A stretch of DNA of 21,670 nt from JAIEPT01 sp038217425 (GTDB taxonomy: Bacteria; Planctomycetota; Planctomycetia; Gemmatales; Gemmataceae), in assembly GCA_038217425.1 (NCBI GenBank), contig JBBQPM010000114.1, positions 1-21,670 of the forward strand. The letters run 5' to 3'. Positions 13,770 through 21,501 of this stretch are shown here, in pieces. Under the pieces are notes generated by a model. That model saw only the letters and a program-made list of their open reading frames with translations. It made no database searches and was not told where the DNA came from. The first letter of the stretch is position 1; every line of letters starts with the position of its first letter. Both the position numbers and the translations under genes were made by a program.

Positions 13770-15386
13770 CTACGCCTCGGGTATGAGAACCTCGACCCGC
13801 TCGATTTCGCTCAGCAGCGTGAGCCGGCGCGGGAAGTCGGCGCCGGGAAAATGCACGAGCGCGTGCCGACCGGCGCCGGCCGTGCGGCCCAGGGTAGCCA
13901 GAAGGCGCCGCAAGCCGTCGGGCATCGTTTGAATTACGACGAAATCGTCGCTGACTTTGAGGGCATCGCCCAGCGACGCGTGGGGCCTCGGATCGTGCGC
14001 CAGATCGCGGACCGCACACAGGCCGGTAACGACGGGCGCCGCGATTTCCGGGACGCTTGAGGCCAGTTCCTCCGCGAGATGACGCAGTTGCCGCAGGCGC
14101 TCGGCCTGCACGCGCGCGCTGTAGACGAGATGCGCGACCAGCGGCGACGTATCGCGCTCGGCAGGGGCCTTGCCGTAGCCGAGCGGGCGATCGATGAACA
14201 GCGCCGTGCCCAGCACGACTTGTTCGTCGACCTCCGTCAGATCGTCGAACGCCCGTGCCAGCAGCGTTCGCAATGTCGGCGACAGGATTTGTGACAGAGG
14301 GGCGTCAGCGAAGAGCCGACGCGTTCGTCGATCGGAAACGGCGGGCCCAGGAAGCACGCGCATCGCCTCCCCGGGCGACGTCGGCTGGCTCGGCACCAGA
14401 TGCCCCTCGTAAACGTGCCGCAGCAAGCAAGTCAGTCGCAGCGCGCGACGCCCGGCACGCGTCTCCAGATGTTCGGCCTGCATCCGCAAGCGGTCCAGCA
14501 CTGCATCGAGGAGCAACAGGTCCGGATAGTTGGCTCCCCGATGATGAAACTTCACCACGTCGTACGCATTGAGATGGCGAAACTGCAAGAGCACCAACCA
14601 GTCGAGAAAATCGATCTCGACCCTCGGGGACCATAAACCCGCGTCGACGAAATAGCGCGTGAGCCGCAGCACGCGCTCGACGAACTCGGTCCACGGCGAC
14701 AGCGACACGTTCAGGAACAGACTGCGTAGTAAACGCGGCATCTGCTCGGCGTCGTCGATCAGCAATTCGGCCAGGCTTGGCACGTCCGCCGTCGCGCAGG
14801 CGCGCAGCAACGATTCGAGCAACTTGATCTTCGCCCAGCCGTGTGAACGTTCCCAGCCATGAGCGTAAAGTTCAGGCCAGTAACGCATGGGTTGCCCCGG
14901 CGTCTCGGCGTCCGGGCGAAACACGTACATCAACTCGCCCAGCGAAAACGCGGGCATCGGCGTCTCCACCGACGTCAGCGGCAGTCGACTCGTGCCGGCA
15001 CACGCCTGGAGCAAGAGATGCGGAATCGCGTCCAGATGCGCAAGCGAAACCGTGCCCACGAGTTCACGCGCCCAACCTTCCGTCTCGCGTCCTTCGATGA
15101 CCTCGGCGCCAACATTTGCTTGCCAGATGCGTTGCAAGATGCCGCGCGTGATGTGAACTTCGCCCGCGGTTTCGTCGTACAGCAGGGAAAGCATCGGTTC
15201 ATCGGCGAGCGAAACGTTCCAGGCCAGGAATCGATGTCGTTCCCGAGTGCTGGCTTGCACGAGATTGCCGCGGAAGAGTTCCCAGGGGAGGATGACCTCG
15301 GTTTCGAACTGCCAGGCCAGGCGCAGGGCGGCGACGAAGAAGTTCGCCGGTTGCCAGTATTGCGTGAGTTGAGCGATCGGTTCCAT
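13770..15386 (-). CDS. Protein of unknown function, 538 residues
   Basis: I do not recognise a family. The chain begins MEPIAQLTQYWQPANFF and is soluble, with no signal peptide or membrane span. It is mostly helical with many Leu/Arg-rich amphipathic stretches (for example LLRACATADVPSLAELLIDD and LVLLQFRHLNAYDVVKFHH). The last 140 residues look alpha/beta and end in LTLLSEIERVEVLIPEA. The codon use is GC-rich like its neighbours, and there is no alternative frame of similar quality, so it is a real gene. The start ATG at 15386 has no clear ribosome site. It is transcribed away from the RNA element and selA, with about 45 nt between its start and the promoter at 15431. Confidence 0.75.
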   Translation of the reverse strand: MEPIAQLTQYWQPANFFVAALRLAWQFETEVILPWELFRGNLVQASTRERHRFLAWNVSLADEPMLSLLYDETAGEVHITRGILQRIWQANVGAEVIEGRETEGWARELVGTVSLAHLDAIPHLLLQACAGTSRLPLTSVETPMPAFSLGELMYVFRPDAETPGQPMRYWPELYAHGWERSHGWAKIKLLESLLRACATADVPSLAELLIDDAEQMPRLLRSLFLNVSLSPWTEFVERVLRLTRYFVDAGLWSPRVEIDFLDWLVLLQFRHLNAYDVVKFHHRGANYPDLLLLDAVLDRLRMQAEHLETRAGRRALRLTCLLRHVYEGHLVPSQPTSPGEAMRVLPGPAVSDRRTRRLFADAPLSQILSPTLRTLLARAFDDLTEVDEQVVLGTALFIDRPLGYGKAPAERDTSPLVAHLVYSARVQAERLRQLRHLAEELASSVPEIAAPVVTGLCAVRDLAHDPRPHASLGDALKVSDDFVVIQTMPDGLRRLLATLGRTAGAGRHALVHFPGADFPRRLTLLSEIERVEVLIPEA

Positions 15387-15430
15387 GCGGGCATTGTAAG
15401 AGGGCTCGGCGAAAATTTTCGGGTTTTGTT

Positions 15431-15459
15431 TTGCAAGGCGGGGTCCGCGACTTCATAAT
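15431..15459 (+). promoter_or_regulatory. Strong sigma-70-like promoter upstream of the structured RNA and selA
   Basis: TTGCAA (15431-15436) and CATAAT (15454-15459) are separated by exactly 17 nt; each differs little from consensus (TTGACA, TATAAT). Transcription would begin near 15466, 23 nt before the first stem of the RNA element. Confidence 0.6.
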
Positions 15460-15465
15460 GAGGGC

Positions 15466-15602
15466 CTGAATGCAGATCGCAAGGAAATGGGGTCGCGGTT
15501 GCTGGGGGGTAACAGTCCTCGCAACGCGTTGTTGCGGGGGCTGGGCCGCGACCCCTTCTTCTTTTGGGCCCACGGCTCCCCAACCGTGGGCCCTTTCTTT
15601 TT
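15466..15602 (+). ncRNA. Candidate structured small RNA or selA leader, about 137 nt
   Basis: The core 15489-15555 folds as a two-tier hairpin: a perfect 10-bp outer stem (GGGGTCGCGG with CCGCGACCCC), a lopsided internal loop (14 nt on the 5' side, TTGCTGGGGGGTAA; 2 nt on the 3' side), and a 13-bp inner stem (CAGTCCTCGCAAC with GTTGCGGGGGCTG, three G-U pairs) capped by GCGTT. A promoter precedes it and a terminator follows it. I see no match to tRNA, SRP RNA, 6S, T-box or the common riboswitches. The promoter and terminator argue for a discrete transcript; its position 9 nt before selA argues for an attenuator. The ends given are predicted from the promoter and terminator, not observed. Confidence 0.55.
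15566..15602 (+). terminator. Intrinsic terminator directly before selA
   Basis: A 10-bp perfect stem (GGGCCCACGG with CCGTGGGCCC) with an 8-nt loop CTCCCCAA is followed by TTTCTTTTT. The selA start codon is 9 nt after the T-run, so selA expression from the upstream promoter requires read-through or antitermination. Confidence 0.88.
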
Positions 15603-15611
15603 GAGCCGGTC

Positions 15612-16994
15612 ATGAGCAATCCGTTTCGCCAACTCCCGGCAGTCAGCGACGTCCTGAACGAACCCTCCCTCCAAGAATCCTTACAGCGTCTGGGCCGAGA
15701 CGCGGTCGTCGCCGAGATCCGGCTTCAACTGCAAGCGTTCCGCGCAGGGCTTCGCAGCCAGGACGCCGTCCCCATTCCCGATGCGCGGACGCTGGCCGAG
15801 GCGGTGAATCAGCGTTTGCAGACGACGCATCGCCCGAAACTCCGCGCGGTGATCAACGCGACGGGGATCGTGCTGCACACGAATCTGGGCCGGGCGCCGC
15901 TCGCGGAAGCGGCGGCGCAAGCCGCGTACGAAGCGGGACGCGGATATCTCAATCTCGAACTCGATCTCGTCACCGGCAAGCGTTCCTCGCGCCAGGACGC
16001 CGTGCGCGAATGGCTCTGCAAACTCACCGGCGCGGAATCGGCGACCGTCGTCAACAACAACGCCGCGGCCACGGTGCTTGCTTTACGAACCTTTTGCTAC
16101 GGAAAAGAAGTCCTGATCTCGCGCGGACAGCTCATCGAGATCGGCGGCAGCTTTCGCATCCCGGAAATCCTGACCGCGTCCGGCGCCGTCCTGCGCGAGG
16201 TCGGCGCCACCAACATCACCCGCCTGTCCGATTATGAACGGGCGGTTTCGCCGAACACGGCGGCGATCTTGCTCGTTCATCCGAGCAACTACCGCATCGC
16301 CGGGTTTACGGAATCGGTCCCGCTGCCGGAGTTGGTACGCCTCGGCAAAGAGCGGAATCTCCTCGTGATGGACGATATCGGTTCCGGCGCCCTGGTCGAC
16401 TTCGCCGAGTTTGGTTTTCGCGAGGAGCCGCTCGCACGCCGCAGCATCGCCCAGGGCGCCGATCTGGTGCTATTCTCGGGCGACAAACTCCTGGGGGGCC
16501 CGCAAGCCGGCATCCTCGCGGGCAGGAAAGATCTCGTCGCTCGGCTCGAAAAAGATCCGCTCATGCGCGCCTTTCGGCTCGACAAGATGACGCTCGCCGC
16601 CCTCGAAGCGACGCTTCGGCTCTACCTGAATGAGGCGACGGCGCGGTCGACGATTCCGGTGCTGGCGATGCTGTCGCTCTCGCAGGAGGAACTGCAGACG
16701 CGTGCCGAGACGCTCGCTCAGCGGCTTCAAGCGCAGGCCGGCATCGAAGTGCGGTGTCTGGAAGACGTGGCGTACGTGGGAGGCGGATCGCTTCCCGATC
16801 AAGAGATGCCGACCTGGGTCGTGGAGTTGACGCCGACGAGCATGTCGGACGCGGAACTCGCGGTTCGCCTGCGCGTCGGCAACCCCGCGGTCCTCGTCCG
16901 TGTGCAGGAGGGGCGCCTGCGGCTCGACCTGCGCACGATCATGCCGCGGCAAATCGACGATCTCGTCGCCGCGATCGCCCAGGCGGCGAAGTGA
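15612..16994 (+). CDS. selA: L-seryl-tRNA(Sec) selenium transferase
   Basis: SelA is a PLP enzyme that converts Ser-tRNA(Sec) to Sec-tRNA(Sec) with selenophosphate, the last step of bacterial selenocysteine synthesis. The protein has 460 residues, the normal length. It opens with RQLPAVSDVL, then shows INATGIVLHTNLGRAPL (81-97), VVNNNAAATVLAL (146-158), SRGQLIEIGGSFRIPEI (170-186) and the PLP lysine K292 in FSGDKLLGGPQAG. ATG 15612 is the start; an open upstream extension from a TTG at 15564 would translate the terminator stem and lacks SelA homology. Only a weak GAG precedes the ATG. No selB, selD or tRNA-Sec is in the window. The gene sits directly behind a structured RNA and terminator, which suggests regulated read-through. 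Confidence 0.93.
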   Translation: MSNPFRQLPAVSDVLNEPSLQESLQRLGRDAVVAEIRLQLQAFRAGLRSQDAVPIPDARTLAEAVNQRLQTTHRPKLRAVINATGIVLHTNLGRAPLAEAAAQAAYEAGRGYLNLELDLVTGKRSSRQDAVREWLCKLTGAESATVVNNNAAATVLALRTFCYGKEVLISRGQLIEIGGSFRIPEILTASGAVLREVGATNITRLSDYERAVSPNTAAILLVHPSNYRIAGFTESVPLPELVRLGKERNLLVMDDIGSGALVDFAEFGFREEPLARRSIAQGADLVLFSGDKLLGGPQAGILAGRKDLVARLEKDPLMRAFRLDKMTLAALEATLRLYLNEATARSTIPVLAMLSLSQEELQTRAETLAQRLQAQAGIEVRCLEDVAYVGGGSLPDQEMPTWVVELTPTSMSDAELAVRLRVGNPAVLVRVQEGRLRLDLRTIMPRQIDDLVAAIAQAAK

Positions 16995-17007
16995 TCGCTG
17001 TCGAATC

Positions 17008-17397
17008 CTACTCGCCCAGCAACCGAACTTCCTGCGCCGTCTCGATGTCGTCGGCGAAAAAGACGTGAACTTTCTGCCCGATCATCAGCGCCCGGATGCG
17101 GCCTTCGTGAGTCGACACATCGCCCGGGAAGTTGACGAAACGCGTCTTCTCGTTCATCAAGAACGATTCGCGCAGCTTGCTCTCGGCATTCTCGAACCAG
17201 ATCCTACTGGCGCCCGTGTTGAGCGCCAGCACGACCCCCTTGGCCTGCGGCGCCTTGACCTCGTCGACCGGACGCGGCCGATTTCGGACGACCGTGAGGT
17301 AGTAGAACGCGCCGCCGCCGAGCGCGAGGCCGCCGATCAGGCCGAGCAGAATCCACACCATGATGTGGCCGAAACGCGGGGGAGCGGAGTGGATCAT
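17008..17397 (-). CDS. Small single-pass membrane protein of unknown function
   Basis: The deduced protein has 129 residues with a membrane helix near the N-terminus (about residues 13-35, MVWILLGLIGGLALGGGAFYYL). A soluble domain of about 85 residues follows and looks all-beta, with LALNTGASRIWFENAE, TRFVNFPGD and VHVFFADDIETAQEVRLL. The soluble part is probably outside the cytoplasm. It could be an SH3- or OB-like barrel, but I cannot place it in a family. It converges on selA with a 13-nt gap and diverges from the small exported protein at 17473. ATG 17397 is used; ATG 17361, just before the helix, is an alternative. Confidence 0.65.
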   Translation of the reverse strand: MIHSAPPRFGHIMVWILLGLIGGLALGGGAFYYLTVVRNRPRPVDEVKAPQAKGVVLALNTGASRIWFENAESKLRESFLMNEKTRFVNFPGDVSTHEGRIRALMIGQKVHVFFADDIETAQEVRLLGE

Positions 17398-17472
17398 GGT
17401 TTCTCAGGGCAGGTGGAGTAGAAAGTCTTCGCTGGCCCCAATTGTATCAAGCGGACGCGGAAGGAAGAACCC

Positions 17473-17916
17473 ATGATCGTGCGCGGAATGTCGGCCCTCT
17501 GGTGCGCGTTCGTCTGCGGGTTGCTCCACGCCCATGACCTGCGCGTGAGCGTCGACTTCAATGCGGAGCAGGTTTTCTTCAAGGTCTACTTCAACGAGTT
17601 CGGCGAGGAAGAGCCGGTCGAAGAAGCGAAGATCAAGGTCTACGGGTCGGAGCGGACGCTGCTCGCGGAGGGGACGACCGACGCCAAGGGGCTTTGGCAG
17701 ATGCCGCGCCCGAAGCTGGGGACATACTGGGCCGACATCGACGGCGGCGAAGGGCATCTGATCAAGAACGAGCGGTTCGAGATCTACGACGGCTCCCGCC
17801 CTGCGCGCACCGAGCGCCATTCGGCGTATCCCTGGACCGGCGCCGTCTTGGGACTGGCGACACTCGCGGTCCTCTCTGGCGCGGCATGGCTCTACTTGCG
17901 ACGCCGACCTTTCTGA
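17473..17916 (+). CDS. Small exported beta-sandwich protein, NikL/DUF4198-like
   Basis: The product is a 147-residue protein with a signal peptide (about residues 1-20, cleaved before HDLRVSV), one beta-sandwich domain and a C-terminal membrane anchor (GAVLGLATLAVLSGAAWLYL followed by RRRPF). The domain reads like the accessory periplasmic subunit of nickel/cobalt transporters: a His just after the signal peptide, AKIKVYGSERTLLAEG, TDAKGLWQMP, LGTYWADIDGGEGH. In that family the N-terminal His helps bind the metal. No transporter core gene is next to it, so a nickel role is only a suggestion; a general carboxypeptidase-regulatory-like fold is the alternative. GGAAGGAAG lies just before the start. 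Confidence 0.65.
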   Translation: MIVRGMSALWCAFVCGLLHAHDLRVSVDFNAEQVFFKVYFNEFGEEEPVEEAKIKVYGSERTLLAEGTTDAKGLWQMPRPKLGTYWADIDGGEGHLIKNERFEIYDGSRPARTERHSAYPWTGAVLGLATLAVLSGAAWLYLRRRPF

Positions 17917-17990
17917 CCGTCGGATTTCGCTGGCGTCCGCGCGCGTTTCCTGCGATTCTGGGATTTCTCGCCAAACCACGGAGACCCGCA

Positions 17991-20801
17991 ATGTCCCAGT
18001 TTCTCTTGTGCATCCTGCTCGCTCAAGCCTCGGCCGCCGTCGACGCCGACTACGTCCTGCGCGGCGCCACCATTTACGACGGTTCCGCCGACGCGGGCAA
18101 AGTCGGCGATCTCGCCATCAAGGGCGAACGCATCGTCGGCATCGGCACGTTCGAGGTGAAAGGGAATCCCAAGATCTTCGACTGCACCGGTATGGTCCTC
18201 ACCGCCGGCTTCATCGATCTACACACCCACAGCGACTCGGCCATGACGAAGGCTGCGACGTCGCTCAACCTGAACTACCTGCAGCAAGGTTGCACCACCA
18301 TCGTCACCGGCAACTGCGGCTTCGGCCCCGCCGACGTGGCTGAGTATTTTCAGCAGATGGAGAAGGTCGGCGTCGGCACCAACGTGATTCATCAATGTCC
18401 GCACAACGCGATCCGCGCGAAAGTCATGGGCAACGTCAACCGCGACCCGACGCCCAAGGAACTCAAGGCGATGGAAGCCCTCGTCGACAAAGGCATGCGC
18501 GACGGCGCGTTTGGGCTGGCCACGGGCCTCATCTACAATCCGGGGACGTACTCGAAGACCCCGGAACTGATCGCCCTCGCCAAGGTCGCCGCCAAGCATG
18601 GCGGGCTTTACGCGAGCCACATTCGCGATGAGAACGTCAACATCTTCAGCGCCCTCGAAGAGGTTCTCGCCATCGCGAAGAAGGCGGGCATCCGCGTGCA
18701 CGTTTCACATATTAAGGTGAGCGGCATGAGCGTCTGGGGCAAATCGCCCGACGTCATCGGCCTCATCAAAGCCGCGCAGAAGGCAGGCGTCGCCATCACT
18801 GCGGACCAGTATCCCTACGTCGCCAGCAGCACCAACCTCGCGGCCATGACGATCCCGACCAAATATCGCGAAGGCGACGCCAAGGATCTCATCAAGAAGT
18901 TCGACGATCCGGACGAGGGGCCGAAGCTTCGTGAGGAGATCGCCAAGAAAATTGACGCTCGCAACGGCGGCGCCTCGATGAAGATCGCCAGCTTCCCGCC
19001 GCGCACCGACTGGCAAGGCAAATCGCTCGATGAGATCGCCGCCCTGGAGAAGACAGCCGTCGTCGATCTCGTGATTGACATCCAGAAGAAGGGGGGCGCC
19101 AGCATCGTCAGCTTCGGCATGCACGAGGAGGACGTGCGCCTGTTCATGAAGCAATCGTTCGTCGCCACCGCCAGCGACGGCAGTTCGATGCTCCCCAGCA
19201 CCACGGTGCCGCACCCTCGCAGTTACGGCACCTTCCCGCGCAAGATCGGCAAGTACGCTCTCGAAGACAAGATCGTCTCGCTCGAACAGGCGCTGCGGTC
19301 CAGCAACGGTCTGCCTGCGGACATCCTCAAGCTCCCCGAACGCGGCTACCTGAAGACCGGGTACTTCGCAGACGTCGTCGTCTTCGATCCGAAGACGTTC
19401 CGCGATCAGGCGACCTACGAGAAGCCGCACCAGTACGCCGTCGGCATGAAGTACGTCTTCGTGAACGGCAAGCTCGTCCTCGACGAGGGCAAGGCGACCA
19501 ACGTGCGCGCCGGGAAGGTGCTACGGCACGTGCCCGCGAACAAGAAACTCGCCAGCCGCTATCCGCTCGAGTATCCGCCCGCACTCAAGACCGTCGTCAC
19601 CGAAACGACTCCCGATTTCCTCAAGCCCGGCCCGAATCTGCGCGAGGGCGTCGCCATCGCCAAGACGCCGCCGACGGTCGACTTCGCGTTTTATCCCGAG
19701 CAAAACTATCCCGGCAACCCGTGGTCGTGCCGGTCCGACGGCATCGTCGTCGGCGACGTCTACTATTCCTCCGACAACGACCACCTCGCCCCGCGCGGCA
19801 CCGCCCATCTCTGGGAATATCACGCGACCCAGAAGAAGTTCCGCTTGCTGTGCGACACGGTCAAGTTCCTCGAATCGGTCAAGGCGTTTCCGCCGGACAT
19901 GAACTATCGGCCCGGCGAAATGCAAAGCCGAATCGACCTCGGGAGCGACGGCTGGCTCTACTACGCCACCGACCGCGGCTCCCCGACGGTCACGCACGAC
20001 GCCAACGGCTACAAGGGCGAATGGATCCTGCGCACAAATCCCAAGACGCTCGAAACGCAGATCGTCGCCACGCATCCGATCGCCAAGCACACGCTCCCCG
20101 CCAGCATCCTCGACCCCGAGCGCATGATCTACTACGGCGGCACCGCGCCGGGCAAAGACTCGCCGAACCAGAAGATTCAGTTCTTCGCGTTCGATGTGAA
20201 GAAGCGGAAGATGTTGATCGTGGCCGACGACGGGCCGTCGCGCACGCTGTTCCTGTCGCCGTCGACGGGGCGAGTATTCTGGGAAGGGAAGATGTACGAC
20301 CCCGCGACGAACACGATCTCGCCCGCCAACGTGCCGCACGTGCGGTCTGCGACGCGCGAGACGCCGCAAGGAATCGTCTACGGCACCTCGCATACGAAGG
20401 CCGACTTATGGGCGTACCACGTCAAGACGAACGAGCTGAAGCAACTCGGCACGGCCGCGGTCGGCAACCAGGAGTACATCGCCTCGATCGACGCCGATCC
20501 GACGGGCAGGTATTTGTACTACATCCCCGGCGCCCACGGCGGCGCGGTCGGCGACGGCGCCCCGGTCGTGCAGTGGGACACGCAAACCGGTACGCGAAAA
20601 GTCCTCGCGTTCCTCCATCAGACGTTCTGGGACAAGCACGGCTACGCCCTCGACGGCTCCTTCGGCTCCGCGCTCGATGAGAAGGGCGAGCGTCTATTCA
20701 TCTCGTGGGACGGCTGGCGCCGAGGCCAGCCGCGCGGCTGGGAATCCGCGGCGCTAACGGTGGTGCACATCCCGGCATCGGAACGCACGGTCGAAAAATG
20801 A
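17991..20801 (+). CDS. Secreted D-aminoacylase-type amidohydrolase fused to a propeller-like domain
   Basis: The 936-residue product has a short signal peptide (MSQFLLCILLAQASA). Residues 18-520 are an amidohydrolase of the N-acyl-D-amino-acid deacylase group with all expected zinc and catalytic residues: H78-T-H80 (DLHTHSD), C109 in GNCGFG (the bridging Cys of this group), H210 in SHIRDE, H240 in VSHIKVSG and D396 in TASDGS. Residues from about 545 to the end are a second domain with repeating beta-strand units (LWEYHATQKKFRLL, LGSDGWLYYATDRG, FAFDVKKRKMLIV, LWAYHVKTNELKQLG), consistent with a beta-propeller. It may release D-amino acids from acylated wall fragments or peptides outside the cytoplasm. 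GGAG is 7 nt before ATG 17991; the gene follows the small exported protein by 74 nt and may be cotranscribed. Confidence 0.87.
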   Translation: MSQFLLCILLAQASAAVDADYVLRGATIYDGSADAGKVGDLAIKGERIVGIGTFEVKGNPKIFDCTGMVLTAGFIDLHTHSDSAMTKAATSLNLNYLQQGCTTIVTGNCGFGPADVAEYFQQMEKVGVGTNVIHQCPHNAIRAKVMGNVNRDPTPKELKAMEALVDKGMRDGAFGLATGLIYNPGTYSKTPELIALAKVAAKHGGLYASHIRDENVNIFSALEEVLAIAKKAGIRVHVSHIKVSGMSVWGKSPDVIGLIKAAQKAGVAITADQYPYVASSTNLAAMTIPTKYREGDAKDLIKKFDDPDEGPKLREEIAKKIDARNGGASMKIASFPPRTDWQGKSLDEIAALEKTAVVDLVIDIQKKGGASIVSFGMHEEDVRLFMKQSFVATASDGSSMLPSTTVPHPRSYGTFPRKIGKYALEDKIVSLEQALRSSNGLPADILKLPERGYLKTGYFADVVVFDPKTFRDQATYEKPHQYAVGMKYVFVNGKLVLDEGKATNVRAGKVLRHVPANKKLASRYPLEYPPALKTVVTETTPDFLKPGPNLREGVAIAKTPPTVDFAFYPEQNYPGNPWSCRSDGIVVGDVYYSSDNDHLAPRGTAHLWEYHATQKKFRLLCDTVKFLESVKAFPPDMNYRPGEMQSRIDLGSDGWLYYATDRGSPTVTHDANGYKGEWILRTNPKTLETQIVATHPIAKHTLPASILDPERMIYYGGTAPGKDSPNQKIQFFAFDVKKRKMLIVADDGPSRTLFLSPSTGRVFWEGKMYDPATNTISPANVPHVRSATRETPQGIVYGTSHTKADLWAYHVKTNELKQLGTAAVGNQEYIASIDADPTGRYLYYIPGAHGGAVGDGAPVVQWDTQTGTRKVLAFLHQTFWDKHGYALDGSFGSALDEKGERLFISWDGWRRGQPRGWESAALTVVHIPASERTVEK

Positions 20802-20838
20802 TGCCGCGGATGTTATGATGGAACGAAAGGAGCACTTC

Positions 20839-21501
20839 ATGAATGTAGCCGTTGAAATCCCTCCGCTCCGCGCCGGCGATCGGATGACTCGCGACGAATT
20901 TATGCGCCGCTGGGAGAACGAACCCGGGATCAAGCGAGCCGAGTTGATTGGAGGGATTGTTTACATGCCTTCGCCGTTGTCGGTTAAACATGGAGACACC
21001 GAGTCAGACGTCGGAACTTGGATCGGAAACTACCGAGTTGCTACCCCCGGAACGGCATCTGGGCATAATTCGACTACCTTTCTACTGGACGATTCCCCGC
21101 AACCGGACGTCAATCTACGGATCTTGCCTGAATATCACGGCAGTTCTTGGGTAGATGGGAAGTACCTTGGCGGCGCTCCCGAGTTGCTGGTCGAATTTTG
21201 CTTTATTAGCGTTGCCTACGATCTCCACGAGAAACGCGAACTGTACGAACAGGCGAAGGTCCAGGAATATCTCGCCGTGCTGCCGCATGTACGCGAGATC
21301 CGTTGGCATCGCCTGCTCAATGACAGCTACCAGTTGATGCCTGCGGATGCCGATGGCATTTGGCGTTCGAAGGTCTTTCCCGGACTCTGGCTCGATGCCG
21401 AGGCGTTGTTCGCCCAGCGGTTGGACTTGGTTCTTGCCAAACTCGCCGAAGGCCTCGCATCGCCGGAACATCGCGACTTCAAACAGATGCTAGTGTCCTG
21501 A
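20839..21501 (+). CDS. Uma2 family (DUF820) putative restriction-type endonuclease
   Basis: The deduced protein has 220 residues. The N-terminal MTRDEFMRRWE and RAELIGGIVYMPSP are typical Uma2 openings. A PD-(D/E)xK-like core follows: QPDVNLRI, the ELLVEFC strand with Glu, and the Lys in LHEKRELYEQAKVQEYL. Planctomycetes and cyanobacteria carry many copies; nuclease activity is inferred from the fold, and the biological role is unclear. AAAGGAG is 6 nt before ATG 20839. The last residues (VS and the stop) appear to lie in an inserted IS630-type element, so the original C-terminus was probably slightly different. It lies 37 nt after the amidohydrolase gene. Confidence 0.85.
   Translation: MNVAVEIPPLRAGDRMTRDEFMRRWENEPGIKRAELIGGIVYMPSPLSVKHGDTESDVGTWIGNYRVATPGTASGHNSTTFLLDDSPQPDVNLRILPEYHGSSWVDGKYLGGAPELLVEFCFISVAYDLHEKRELYEQAKVQEYLAVLPHVREIRWHRLLNDSYQLMPADADGIWRSKVFPGLWLDAEALFAQRLDLVLAKLAEGLASPEHRDFKQMLVS

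Noticed and set aside
15489..15555. tRNA-Sec (selC), SRP RNA, 6S RNA or T-box next to selA
   Set aside because: There is no T-arm GTTCGA motif, no TCA anticodon arm, no CCA end, no SRP GGAA/AGCAGC apex, no long 6S bubble hairpin and no T-box sequence.
17694..17990. Upstream extension of the D-aminoacylase frame
   Set aside because: It overlaps the small exported protein gene in another frame and lacks homology; signal peptide and GGAG support 17991.
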